From the NCBI GenBank assembly GCA_002314775.1, contig DCHE01000026.1:36505-78734 (forward strand): 42,230 nt of DNA. The letters run 5' to 3'. The DNA is from Lachnospiraceae bacterium UBA1760. GTDB taxonomy: Bacteria > Bacillota > Clostridia > Lachnospirales > Lachnospiraceae. Below the pieces are notes generated by a model. That model saw nothing but the letters and a program-made list of their open reading frames with translations, made no database searches and was not told the DNA's origin. The position numbers and the translations under genes are program-made. Positions 23,324 through 33,000 of this stretch are shown here, in pieces (position 1 is the first letter of the stretch; each line of letters starts with the position of its first letter).

Positions 23324-24574
23324 TTATCTATCGAGCTTACCAAGTACCTCGTTAATTGCTGTCTTAAGTGATTCCTTGGTAATCTCAAGCTCTCCCCTTA
23401 AGTTATGACTCTCAACTACAACTGGACCATAGCCTGGGGTTGCAAATTTCTCAACAATGCTGTTCCACTTGCCGAGCTTTGAAACCTTGTGAGGCACTGC
23501 ACCGAGAATAATTGCTGCATATCTGTCAGCATGCTGAAGTCTTCCGGCATCATTTGTAATCTTCTTATAGTCTGTCTGGCAATCAATATCCTTCTTCTCG
23601 AAGCCGTAGTTCTTCGCAATTCCCTGAATATCCTTCAAGGTTACCTTTGAATCACCCAGAATGAGAAGCTTTCTTCCAGCAAGTACGTTATGACCAATCT
23701 TTGTCTCGTCATATCTCGCAAGCTCGCGTTTTTCTATCTCCTCCTTCTCTCTTTCATTAAACACTCTTATACCAGTGATTGCACTCTTTAGCGCCTTCTC
23801 TCTCTCGTGAAGCTCTTCGATATACTCCTTATCCTTCTTGCAATCCTCGATAATTCCAACAAGTCTGTCTATCTCACTGTGGAGACTGTCAATGTAATCC
23901 ATAAGGATTCCAACTGTAATATCATCCTCATAAGATGCAGCCTTGTCGATTTTCTCGATTTTATTGATGTTTATTACAGCCTCATTATTAATCTCCTCTT
24001 TCTTAGGAAATGCTTCTGAAGCAGTCTCATTAAAATCCTCTGTGTAAACAAGCTCCTCTGAAATCTTCATAAGATTCTTCATGAAATCCGAATCCTCAGG
24101 CTTACCAGCGTCTCTGTTACTGCTCATGAGGTAGTACTCCTGAATATCATCGATATGATGAATATCTCTCTCGCTTGTCTTTCTTGTAAGCTTGTTCATA
24201 AATCTTGATGCATTTGTATTGATATACTTAAGATTCCTTCTGTATCTTTCCTTCATGCTCTTAATAAGCATATTGCCAGTAGCTGTGATATGCCCCTCAA
24301 AACCATCACCACTTCTGTGAAGGGAGATAAGAATTGTTCTTCCAGCTCTGTCTACAAAGCCTGAATCAAGCCATACATAAACCGCATCGCCTGTGGGCTC
24401 CATATAGCTGTTAAGCTTATCATCGATGTAATACTTGGTAGAATTTTCCTCGGTAATAAACTTTTTGATTACTTCGTAATCATCAATTTTCATTCCATTA
24501 AGATGTTCTATAGCCATTACAACGTTCTCAACTGCATCAATAGTAATTCCATTCTCAATCTTCATTCTACACAT
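23324..24574 (-). CDS. Hypothetical protein with a DUF2325-like C-terminal domain
   Basis: The 416-residue soluble protein is not recognised with confidence. Residues 1-150 are mixed alpha/beta, with YVWLDSGFVDRAGRTILISL. The middle (about 200-290) is a charged, likely helical or coiled-coil segment (YIDSLHSEIDRLVGIIEDCKKDKEYIEELHEREKAL). The C-terminal 110 residues begin with RKLLILGDSKV and run through ADRYAAIILGAVPHK to GPVVVESHNLRG. This alternating strand-helix pattern recalls DUF2325, a small Rossmann-like domain, but the usual Cys motif is absent. The ATG at 24572-24574 has AGGTGG close upstream. It has a long structured leader. Confidence 0.7.
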   Translation of the reverse strand: MCRMKIENGITIDAVENVVMAIEHLNGMKIDDYEVIKKFITEENSTKYYIDDKLNSYMEPTGDAVYVWLDSGFVDRAGRTILISLHRSGDGFEGHITATGNMLIKSMKERYRRNLKYINTNASRFMNKLTRKTSERDIHHIDDIQEYYLMSSNRDAGKPEDSDFMKNLMKISEELVYTEDFNETASEAFPKKEEINNEAVININKIEKIDKAASYEDDITVGILMDYIDSLHSEIDRLVGIIEDCKKDKEYIEELHEREKALKSAITGIRVFNEREKEEIEKRELARYDETKIGHNVLAGRKLLILGDSKVTLKDIQGIAKNYGFEKKDIDCQTDYKKITNDAGRLQHADRYAAIILGAVPHKVSKLGKWNSIVEKFATPGYGPVVVESHNLRGELEITKESLKTAINEVLGKLDR

Positions 24575-24597
24575 AGTAACCACCTTTTACCTTTCTT

Positions 24598-24850
24598 TAA
24601 ATAATAGTTTAATTTTTGTTTCTCCAGGGGAAATGCTTAAAGAATCCCCTCCCTTATACACAGCTTATCAAATCACAAGTACTAAATTCAGTACTCGCCT
24701 TAGAACGACCGTTCTTTTTTTGAGGAGATTCGAAAGCAAGCTGATTACAAGCCAGTTTTCATTCCTCCCTACCACTAGTTTAGCACGCTTTTATCTGTCC
24801 GCCACTGAACCCGTAGTTTAATAGTGACGAGAATCCCCCGAACAATATTC
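24598..24850 (-). promoter_or_regulatory. Long structured leader, possible cis-regulatory RNA
   Basis: The roughly 280 bases between the YitT terminator and the 23324-24574 gene hold no gene. On the minus strand a possible promoter (TGGACA, 17 bases, ATATTG preceded by TGA) would start RNA near the GGGGG at about 24834-24838. GGGGATTC there pairs with GAATCTCC about 105 bases later, enclosing a multibranched region. Then come hairpins AGAACGGTCGTTCT, AGTACTGAATTTAGTACT and AGGGGATTC...CCCCT just before the ribosome site. I match it to no riboswitch class that I know. Confidence 0.35.
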
Positions 24851-24854
24851 AAAT

Positions 24855-24893
24855 TAAAAAAGTGGTGTCCACCGTTCTCACGGCAGACACCAC
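24855..24893 (-). terminator. Terminator of the YitT gene
   Basis: GTGGTGTC (24862-24869) pairs with GACACCAC (24886-24893), with an inner CCG/CGG. The minus-strand tail is TTTTTT. Confidence 0.92.
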
Positions 24894-24910
24894 ATTTACT
24901 TATTCACAAA

Positions 24911-25747
24911 CTATTTAATTATCTCCTCAACCGTAGATACAATACTGAAGGAGCCCTGGCACCTTGCAATTATATCTCTTAACTTCTGCAGCTCGAAGTA
25001 GTTTACATAACATATCAATGTCTTATTGTTACCAGCAATTGCTCCCTTTGAATCAATGATGGTACAGGTTTTATTTAGCTCGGATTTTAGAAGCTTAACA
25101 AGCTCCTCCTCGCTCTTTGTTATGATTGTCACCTGCTTAATCGCCTCAAACCTGTCAGTAAAGTGATCAATCACTGCTGTTGCAACGATGTAAACAAGTA
25201 AGCTGAGAAGTGCTGAATTCGCATCAATCAGTATATAAACCGCAGTGTAGACAAGAGCATTGAACACGATAAGAATTGTAGTCATGCTGTAGCTCTTTCC
25301 AGTTTTGTCTGAGATTTTCTTGAGGAGAACATTTGCAAATATCTCCGAACCATCAATACAGCCACCATTTCTAAGAATAAGTGAAAGCCCAAATCCAAGC
25401 AGAGCACCGCCAAAGGCAACCGCGATAAAGTGCTCAGTATCAACCTCAAATGGTATCTTTTCGAAAATCTCAAGTCCGATTGTGTAAAAAAGTGCTCCTA
25501 CAACTGCCTTGACCGTAAACTTTTTTCCCAAAAAGAATGCGCCACAGACAACAAAGGGTACGAGTACAATAAATACAATGAGTGATAGATTCGCTCCTGT
25601 GAGCTTACTGATGATGATTCCAATTCCAGCTGTACCATAGTCTATGGCATCATTTGGAAGCAGTATGCAGGCTACTGAAAAGCTTGCAATCAGTGCGCCT
25701 AGAATAATCATTATATATGACATTATTTGTGATATTATCTTCTTCAT
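24911..25747 (-). CDS. YitT family membrane protein (DUF161 with C-terminal DUF2179)
   Basis: The 278-residue protein has about five membrane segments in residues 8-180 and a cytoplasmic C-terminal domain of about 80 residues (RFEAIKQVTIITKSEEELVKLL...) that matches DUF2179. The segments LPNDAIDYGTAGIGIIISKLTG and LRNGGCIDGSEIFANVLL are hallmarks of the YitT family. Family members are common in Firmicutes; the transported compound is generally unknown. The start follows AAGGAGAG. It lies 122 bp after the last pilus gene with no terminator in between, so readthrough from the pilus operon is possible. Confidence 0.9.
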   Translation of the reverse strand: MKKIISQIMSYIMIILGALIASFSVACILLPNDAIDYGTAGIGIIISKLTGANLSLIVFIVLVPFVVCGAFFLGKKFTVKAVVGALFYTIGLEIFEKIPFEVDTEHFIAVAFGGALLGFGLSLILRNGGCIDGSEIFANVLLKKISDKTGKSYSMTTILIVFNALVYTAVYILIDANSALLSLLVYIVATAVIDHFTDRFEAIKQVTIITKSEEELVKLLKSELNKTCTIIDSKGAIAGNNKTLICYVNYFELQKLRDIIARCQGSFSIVSTVEEIIK

Positions 25748-25818
25748 AATAATACTCTCCTTATTTTACCTGAACTGCCGCATAATCAGCAAATTTATTA
25801 ATTAATGCGACTCACAAT

Positions 25819-25872
25819 CTGTTCATTCTGTTCATTCTATTCCTACTGTTCATTCTGTTCCTACTGTTCCTA
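25819..25872. repeat. Six 9-bp tandem repeats directly after the sortase stop codon
   Basis: The unit CTGTTCATT or CTGTTCCTA (one copy CTATTCCTA) is repeated six times. The sortase stop codon TAG (25870-25872) is part of the first unit when read on the minus strand. The other units lie in the 3' untranslated region. This is a typical slippage-prone tract. Confidence 0.9.
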
Positions 25873-26499
25873 CTTGGCCAGCATGCATCTCACAGTAACT
25901 CTCTGCTTTCCACCGTAGGTACAGGTGTACAGGGTTAGATCAAACGGGCTTTCCACCATCTCCCTTATATCTGTCGGTTCAAGTATCTCAACAAGCTCCA
26001 CATCATACTTGTAGGTTTCATTCTTCACGTCAGTAAAATACACCGTATCACCCTTCTTAAGCCTCTTCAGTTTTCCGAATACACTTCTGTAGTTGTGACC
26101 GGCAATTACCAGATCCCTTGTGTACACTGAGCCGTAGTACCTGCAAGGTGCCACTTTAAGCTTCTTGTAGTCCCAGTTGTCAAGGATTGGATATTCAATA
26201 TCTATGGCAGGTATCGAGAGATAGCCTATACAGTCGTAGCCGCTTACATTTACCGATGGCATGTAGCCACCTGCTGTCTCTTCGGTCTCAGTACTGCCGG
26301 AATTCTCTCCATTTCCAGCGGATGTCTCCTCAGTACCTGCATACTCAATCTTCTCCTTGGCGCTGGCTAAAACCTCGTTATTCGATTTTACAGCCCTACT
26401 ATCCTCCACATTATTGTAGATAATAAGACTAATTGCCGAACATATTGATAGTATGCCGGCAATTATTAGTATTCTTGATATTATCTTTCTAGTCTTCAT
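25870..26499 (-). CDS. Sortase, probably class D, paired with the minor pilin
   Basis: The 210-residue protein has an N-terminal membrane anchor (about 7-29), a Ser/Glu/Gly-rich linker and a sortase domain from about 90. Catalytic residues are visible: His in AGHNYRS (about 133), Cys in LYTCTYGG (about 195) and Arg in RVTVRC (about 203). There is no C-terminal membrane segment, unlike class C sortases, so it is more likely a class D or anchoring enzyme than a pilin polymerase. The ATG at 26497-26499 overlaps the minor pilin stop by 11 bp (ATGAAGACTAG), suggesting coupled translation and a dedicated substrate. A longer frame from a TTG at 26526 is less likely. Confidence 0.85.
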   Translation of the reverse strand: MKTRKIISRILIIAGILSICSAISLIIYNNVEDSRAVKSNNEVLASAKEKIEYAGTEETSAGNGENSGSTETEETAGGYMPSVNVSGYDCIGYLSIPAIDIEYPILDNWDYKKLKVAPCRYYGSVYTRDLVIAGHNYRSVFGKLKRLKKGDTVYFTDVKNETYKYDVELVEILEPTDIREMVESPFDLTLYTCTYGGKQRVTVRCMLAK

Positions 26500-27379
26500 T
26501 CTTTTTTCGTCCCAAATACAAGCCAAGTAAAATCAGGAAAACTCCCAAAGCTGCAAGAAATGGAACCGGCCACTTGAGCTGTCCCGACTGAATAAGCGTT
26601 GGCGTATTCTCTATGATGAATATATATCCATCATTTTTGTAGGTTGCTATGTACCCAACAGGCACCTCAATCTCCTCAATTGTCCACTCGTCTGTAGCAG
26701 CAAGTCTTGTCCATACATAATTCCAGTTATTCTTCTCGCTAAGTGTCACTTCATCATACTCATTGCCATTTCTAAGAAGCGCAACCTTAATAAATGAAGG
26801 TCTGGAACTAGGTCCATCGTCATTCCAGATTTTCTTAACTGTAATACTTGTAGCATTCACAATGCTAACCTTTGGAGTTGCATTGATGTCGTAGATATAT
26901 GTATCTCCCTCCTTAGATGGAACGGAGATGAAAAATGCCTCTGTAATCGTATACTTTTCAGGCTGATCTGTCTGCATCACAAGGTAGAGTCCAAGTGGAA
27001 GCTCCTCGAATTTCACTGTACCATCTGCGCCAGTAGTTTTAACAGTTCCCTTGATTTGTCTCTCCTTAATATACTCACCTGCCGCATAGGCCTGTTGTGG
27101 GTCATTTGCCTTATCAATGTCGACTCCAAAGTCTGAAAACTCAGGCATAACCTCAACCTCACGGCACACATTCTCCTCAAAAACACTGTACTCAGCGACC
27201 TTGTAAACGGTAACCTCAATTCCTGAAACAGGAGTTTTTCCCTCATCAACTGTAAAGGTCATAGCTATAGAGCCCTTTTTAGTCTCGGCACATTCGCCAC
27301 TGATTCTCGATGCGAAAACGCAGCAAACAATTAAGACAAACGCTATTAAACTGTTAAGTATCGCTGCTCTCTTCTTCAT
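26489..27379 (-). CDS. Minor (basal) pilin with Cna-B domain and LIQSG sorting signal
   Basis: The 296-residue protein has a signal peptide (cleavage near SGECAET), a first beta domain, and a Cna-B domain (about 170-255). The Cna-B domain starts SITVKKIWND and has the isopeptide-type glutamate in WTIEEIEVPVGY. The sorting signal is unusual: LIQSGQLKWP, a hydrophobic helix, and the basic tail GRKKNED, in place of LPxTG. The LIQTGQLNWP-type variant is known from clostridial pilus loci. It is probably the wall-anchored base, attached by the overlapping downstream sortase. The start overlaps the class C sortase by 26 bp. Confidence 0.85.
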   Translation of the reverse strand: MKKRAAILNSLIAFVLIVCCVFASRISGECAETKKGSIAMTFTVDEGKTPVSGIEVTVYKVAEYSVFEENVCREVEVMPEFSDFGVDIDKANDPQQAYAAGEYIKERQIKGTVKTTGADGTVKFEELPLGLYLVMQTDQPEKYTITEAFFISVPSKEGDTYIYDINATPKVSIVNATSITVKKIWNDDGPSSRPSFIKVALLRNGNEYDEVTLSEKNNWNYVWTRLAATDEWTIEEIEVPVGYIATYKNDGYIFIIENTPTLIQSGQLKWPVPFLAALGVFLILLGLYLGRKKNED

Positions 27380-28229
27380 TTGGAAGGACTCCTTTCTCCT
27401 TTAATAATTTCTTGTGGCGTCTGTTCTTAACTCTGATAAAGGTAAGAATCAGCCAAATAATAAGTAACGGTGTAGCAACAACCGGCATTACAATGATTGG
27501 ATCAATAATATGATAATCATTTGAAATGTATCCTAGAGTTGCTTCCTTTTCATTCTCAATTCTCACACCTCTTACAAGAAGTCTGTGGGTGTTCACTCCG
27601 TAAGGAGTACAGGTCATCAGTGTCACATAATCATTTCCTGGAACTGGCTGAAGGTACTCAACCTCGTAGGGAAGAACAATTCTAATCTGGTCCACCTGAT
27701 AGGTAAGTGTCTGGTTAAGAATACTTATGTAAAATGTATCTCCAACCTCAAGCTCATCCAAATCAGTGAAAAGTCTTGCACTTGGAAGACCTCTGTGTCC
27801 GGATAAAACTGCATGAGTGCCCTCACCACCAACTGGAAATGAAGTGCCCTCTAAGTGTCCTGCTGCGAACTGCAAAACCTCATCGGCAACACCATGATAG
27901 ATAGGAAGCTCCACCTTGATTCTTGGTATAGACACATATCCCATAATTCCAGTTCCTGTGATATCTAAGACTTCCTCGTAGCCTGACACAAGACTGGGCT
28001 TGTAAAATGAATCCGGCGTATTTTTCAGCCTGACATTATAATCCTTTGCCTCGGCAATCTTTTCCTCGTACTCATCATTTGTGAGGTTCTTTGTCGCATC
28101 ATTGTACTGACTAATCGCCCTGGACTGATGCTTTGAGTTAATATACTCACTGAGCGTTGGATATAACACTAAGCCGACACCAACTAACAGAATAATTACC
28201 AATATAATATCTGTAATTTTTCGTTTCAT
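27354..28229 (-). CDS. srtC: Class C sortase (pilin polymerase)
   Basis: The 291-residue protein links pilin subunits through a lysine in the pilin motif. It has an N-terminal membrane segment (8-27), a segment with DSF near residue 73 that could be the lid of class C enzymes, and the sortase core. His in LSGHRGLP (about 145), Cys in TLMTCTPYG (about 206) and Arg in HRLLVRG (about 215) are all present. A C-terminal membrane segment (about 245-265) and basic tail, diagnostic of class C, follow. The start has AAGGAGATA upstream, and two hairpins lie between it and the major pilin gene. Confidence 0.93.
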   Translation of the reverse strand: MKRKITDIILVIILLVGVGLVLYPTLSEYINSKHQSRAISQYNDATKNLTNDEYEEKIAEAKDYNVRLKNTPDSFYKPSLVSGYEEVLDITGTGIMGYVSIPRIKVELPIYHGVADEVLQFAAGHLEGTSFPVGGEGTHAVLSGHRGLPSARLFTDLDELEVGDTFYISILNQTLTYQVDQIRIVLPYEVEYLQPVPGNDYVTLMTCTPYGVNTHRLLVRGVRIENEKEATLGYISNDYHIIDPIIVMPVVATPLLIIWLILTFIRVKNRRHKKLLKEKGVLPNEEESSDT

Positions 28230-28243
28230 TAGTATCTCCTTAC

Positions 28244-28295
28244 TGGCATATCCAATATGCCATCTATTATTCCTGCGCAGTAAAAACTGCGCAGG
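28244..28295 (-). promoter_or_regulatory. Two hairpins between the major pilin and srtC genes
   Basis: On the minus strand CCTGCGCAGT/ACTGCGCAGG (28272-28281 and 28286-28295) forms a perfect 10-bp stem, followed by TGGCATA/TATGCCA (28244-28250 and 28256-28262) just before the srtC ribosome site. No T-tract follows the first stem. They may protect the pilin mRNA 3' end or lower sortase expression. Confidence 0.65.
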
Positions 28296-28310
28296 ATAAT
28301 AAAAAGTTAA

Positions 28311-29993
28311 TTATTTGTCTGACATTCTTCTTCTAGTGATAAGTAAGATGAGTGCTCCCACTGCAAGTACTCCACCAATAATGTAGAAGAGTGTTGTACC
28401 CATACCACCTGTTGAAGGAAGCACGATACCCTTGTTATTTATAATCTCAATAGAGTAAGTACCCTCACTAACACTGAAGTTTTCATTTGTACCTGTTCCC
28501 TTTGTCCATGTACATCCTGAAAGTGTAGCCGCAGCATCAATTTTAAGCTTGAACTCTGTAGTAATCTTGTTGTAGCCCTCTGGTGCCTCAAGCTCTGTAA
28601 GAGTATATTCACCAGCCTTTAAGCCTGTAAATGTAATAGTTCCATCCGCTTTTGTATATCCAACAACTGATGTCTTGTTAGATGCAGTTGCAGGTAAAAC
28701 TACTGAAGTTAAGGCATACTTTGTAGTTGTGCTGTCATACTTCTTCTCTGTCTCTGTAGTAGCAGCAGTCTCAGTGTAGGTACCATCCTTTAACATGTAA
28801 TATGTACCTGTAGCAGATTCTACAAATACTTCCTTATTAACAAGAGTTACATCAAGTGTATCACCTGTAAGCTGGAACTTAGCTCCTGAGAGTACTTTTG
28901 TTCCGTCTGTCTTATTAACAACGAGCTCTGTTGTGTAAGTAACAACCTTATCATCTGGAGTTTTTCCTACTGGATCTCCTGAACCAGGCTCAGATGGATG
29001 ATCAGTACCGCCGCCTGTTGAAGTTACGTTAGGATCTGTTGAGTATGTTAAGTTAACCTCATTTGGGTTACCAGCTCCAGCGATAACTGCGTTATGATTA
29101 AGAGTAGCCTTATACTCAACTAAGACTGCCTTTCCCTTCTCGTAGTTTACGAAATCATTGAATGCAATTTTAATTGTAGTAGCTGCTGTAGGTGTAACAG
29201 CTTCGGTTGAAGTAGTAGCAAGCACGCCATTAATGAAAAGCATATAATCCTCAGTAGCAGTACCACCAACTGAAACAACTAATGAGCTTGGATCAAAGGT
29301 TAATCCTGGTGATAATGTATCTGTTACTACGAAGAAATACTTGTCATATCCTGTCATATCAGGAACAACAGACTCAATGTTGTAAGTGATCTCCTCACCG
29401 ATTGAAGCTGTGTTAGCCTTAGTCTTTTCACCATTCTCGATGATGTTCTTCACGATGGTTGGCTTCTCGCTCTTAATCTGAACCTCAACTGGAGAAACAA
29501 CCTGAAGAATATAAGCAGTCTTCACATCCCCAGCAGGTACATCACCGTCCATAACAATGTAATAACCCTCTGCTGGAACGTTGATGATATGTGTAGCTTC
29601 ATCTGATGTCTCCTGAATTTTTCCAGAAGCTTTAATGTTGGCACCAACAATCTTTGCAAATGCCATAGCATCATCTGACTTGTCATCATAGGTAGCAACA
29701 AGCTTTGCAACATCCTCAGCTGTCGAATCTGCATCAAGTCCAAGTGCAGCTATAATAGCAGCGCCATCAACTCCATTACCCCATGTAATGTTAGTTAATA
29801 CCTTCTTGGTACCGTCCATTGTTACGTCACCCTTGAATACCTGATATGCTTCGTAGTTATGACCTGTCTCGCCATCAGTAATTGTGATAGCAAATGTTCC
29901 TTCTGCAGCTTCTGCAATACTTGGTACTAGTAAACATGCAAATGAAAGTACAAATGCAAGTGCAAAAGCGAAAAATCTCTTTAAATTTTTCAT
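28311..29993 (-). CDS. Major pilin, SpaA-type, LPSTG-anchored
   Basis: The 560-residue protein has a signal peptide (cleavage near AEAAEG), an N-terminal domain, a pilin motif with the linking lysine in KPTIVKN (about residue 182), and an isopeptide-forming D1-type domain (NTASIGEEITYNIE). A Ser/Gly/Pro/Asp-rich linker (GGGTDHPSEPGSGDPVGK) leads to a C-terminal Cna-B domain with the E-box YTLTELEAPEGYN (about 478-490). It ends in VLPSTGG, a hydrophobic helix and RRRMSDK. Subunits are joined by SrtC into the pilus shaft. GGAGGAGAG before the ATG is one of the strongest ribosome sites in the window, as expected for the shaft protein. Confidence 0.94.
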   Translation of the reverse strand: MKNLKRFFAFALAFVLSFACLLVPSIAEAAEGTFAITITDGETGHNYEAYQVFKGDVTMDGTKKVLTNITWGNGVDGAAIIAALGLDADSTAEDVAKLVATYDDKSDDAMAFAKIVGANIKASGKIQETSDEATHIINVPAEGYYIVMDGDVPAGDVKTAYILQVVSPVEVQIKSEKPTIVKNIIENGEKTKANTASIGEEITYNIESVVPDMTGYDKYFFVVTDTLSPGLTFDPSSLVVSVGGTATEDYMLFINGVLATTSTEAVTPTAATTIKIAFNDFVNYEKGKAVLVEYKATLNHNAVIAGAGNPNEVNLTYSTDPNVTSTGGGTDHPSEPGSGDPVGKTPDDKVVTYTTELVVNKTDGTKVLSGAKFQLTGDTLDVTLVNKEVFVESATGTYYMLKDGTYTETAATTETEKKYDSTTTKYALTSVVLPATASNKTSVVGYTKADGTITFTGLKAGEYTLTELEAPEGYNKITTEFKLKIDAAATLSGCTWTKGTGTNENFSVSEGTYSIEIINNKGIVLPSTGGMGTTLFYIIGGVLAVGALILLITRRRMSDK

Positions 29994-30039
29994 TTTCTCT
30001 CCTCCTTGTAATAAATAAATTTATGTACCTAATTATTTT

Positions 30040-33000
30040 TTACCCGCTTAACCTCCTCTTTCTCTTATTTCTATATAAGATACTGAAGGTGGCGGCTGCA
30101 GTCAGGATAATTCCTAAAGCCTGCATCTTCCTTACGCCATTTCCTCCGGTATTAGGAAGCGTATAAGCTGAATATGTATTGATAATCTCCATCGGTTCAT
30201 CGGCAGTATTCTCCGCCACACCGGTATTGTTATAGCTTGTCTTAAATAGTTCGAGATAGGTTGTCTCTGTAACATCATACAGATAAACCCTCGTCGGATC
30301 CTCCGCCAGCACTTCACTGCTGAAGGTGTACTTCCAGCTATTGCCTGAATTTAGCGAGGCTGTCTTTGACCATTTTTCAAGAGGTCCATCCCCCGTTGCC
30401 GGAAGTGTTTCGTCGGTCCAGTCTGTTACTGTACTAGAGCTCACTGCGTTGTAGACATTACTAAATGATGAATCTACAAGCTTTCTAATCTCGCCCTCAG
30501 CATTTATCGCGTAGTCGACACCACTATCTGTAATGTACACATCATCGAAATATAGGTCTGTGTATCTTCCAGAGGTTCCGCCTTCACTCTGTCCGCTCTC
30601 ACCGTTGGTTGTAATAACAAGATATGCTTTTTCTGCAGTTGCCGGTATCGTGAATTCAGAGGACAGATGCTGCCACTCATTAACCCGAACCTTCTCAGCT
30701 GTAATCTGCGTCCAGGTTCCAATGCCTTTTTCTTTTCCATCTTCATCTATCGAACTGGCATCCCACCAGATAAGCTTTAAGGCAAGCTCGTAATTATCTC
30801 CTGCAAGAGCCTCCTCACCAGTATTTGGAGCCGATGAATATATGTTAGTTGCCCTTACATAGGCTCCTATTGTATAGGTCTGACCAGGAATAATATCAGT
30901 TAATTTTAGCTCATATCTAGGCATGTTATAGTCTGCTTTTCTATTGTAAGCCTGCATGGTGTTTCTATCACCAGCCACATAGGAATGACAGGTTGACCAG
31001 CAGCCGTTGAGCGAAACATTGCCCCAGTCATTAAAATCTGCTCCTGTAGTCTGATGTAAAAGGAATACCGATTCGTCCAGCTTAGGATACTCAAGCACTA
31101 CGTTTGCTCCACCCTGAATATCTGTCACATCAAGCCTTGTTGAATACTTCATCTCAGCAGTACAATTGTTTGAATCAGCGATTGTAACTGCAATATTGTT
31201 GCCCTTCTCATCATTGATGAAGCTTGAAGTTATTGAATTCTGGTATACGTCAAAGGTAAATATCTTATCAAGTCCGCCACCATTTGCGTTCTCCGGATAT
31301 TCCTCCGGATCATAACCGCTTATTGTATGTCCCTTTGGATACTCCGGATCCTTCAGGAGCACTGCAATCGGAAATGCTACATCCTTAAATTTTCTAGTAA
31401 TCTTACCCTCTATTGAGGTGTTTGGAATCTTGCTTTCGTCTAGCGGAGTAACTCCGTCCGAATCCATCCATTTCTTCTGAATACTTATTGTGGAAGTATT
31501 AGTAGGAGTATTGGTTACGTTGAAGGTTAATACTCCACCTATGTTTTCTGAGGTGATTGTAGGTGTATATCCGAGTACCGGAATCTCCTCTACCTCGTAT
31601 GTGTAAATTCCTGTGCTTGTCTTTTGCGGTAAATCATTAATGGTTAATGACCAGCCTCCATTGACCGGAAGACTGAATATGTTAGAATCATGGTTCGGAA
31701 GCTTAACCTCCGTGCCGTCCTTCTTACAGATAACTCTGAAGAACAGGGTGTCATCCCCATGGTTCTGATTGCCATCCGCCCAGGTTTTATTGATCTTTAA
31801 GCTAATATTTTCATAATCTGCTGAAACATTGTTGAACTCCAGCGTATCATTTGTCACTGCCATGGCACCGTTCAGATATTCATACTTGGTATCCGTAATG
31901 ACAAGACCCATGTCAGCGTTAATTATATTGTCGTAGGTGGAATAAAGATTGCCCAAATCTCCATCCAGCTCAACGGTGTAGGTTATCTTAATTGTTCGTG
32001 CATCGTAGACGACTCCGTCCTTGTAGTACTGGTCCACACCAATATACTGTGCACCCGCCGGAACCTTCTCCTTGATTGAGTAGGTGTACTTACCTGGTGT
32101 ACAGATTGCACTCTCACTCTCAAGTACATAGGTGAGTAACTGATTGCCTGGGAACTCTCCAGGACTGGTCTGAATGGTTGTGAGAAGCTTTGCAGGAGAA
32201 TCATTCTCATCATAAATCTCAAACTCAAAAACCTTATCAGTTGTTGCATCATAGCCCTTCTTAACCTTAAATTCAGGTGTGAGAGGAGGGTTGATGTTGA
32301 TGTTAATCTGCTTTGATACTACATTAAAGTCAAAACCAGTATTATTCGGACACTTGTTAAGAGCATCTATGATACTCTGTCTGTCAAGCTTGAATATTGC
32401 GTTGTTAATTACCACCAGATCCTCTTCATCAACTCTGTACGGCTCGGTGTCACCAACCTGACTGCCTGTACCATTTACTCCCGAATAGGTGGTTTTTGTA
32501 GCTGATATCGGATAAAGGTTCATATCAACATCGAAGACCGCACACTTAACATTCTCAGGATCCATACGGTCATCCCAGTGATCCTTGGCTCCCTCATCTC
32601 TTGAAGTAACCTCGTACTGAGTGCTCTGGCCATCAATCTTGGCCTGAACATAATAATTGTCTGTGTAAATCTTTATTGGTTCTCCCGATGCAGCTGAATT
32701 GTCATAAATCTTACAGCTGTGAACATCTGATACAAAGGATTCATACTGAGTTACTATCTTCTCGCTGTATGCAGGCTTTGTTGATGTTCCAGGATAGTTA
32801 ATAATTGTTGTAATCTCGTAGGTACCACCATCGGTAACCTCGATATCTGCGTGGGTAAGCTTCTTGCCAAAGTAGTATCCGGAATAATTCTCACCCTCGT
32901 CGTTTGTACGGCCTGAGGTTGTGAGCTGTGTGTACATATAAAATGTATCACTTCCAAATGTAAGTGCAGCCCTTCCTGCTTCAGTAACCCTTCCAAGGCT

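Noticed and set aside
24633..24821. Plus-strand frame of 62 codons between YitT and the unknown gene
   Set aside because: Low-quality composition, no ribosome site, and the region is better explained as a structured leader.
24720..24840. 6S RNA, tmRNA or SRP RNA in the structured region
   Set aside because: I could not find the conserved cores of tmRNA, SRP RNA or RNase P RNA, and the 6S-like closed stem is too short to claim.
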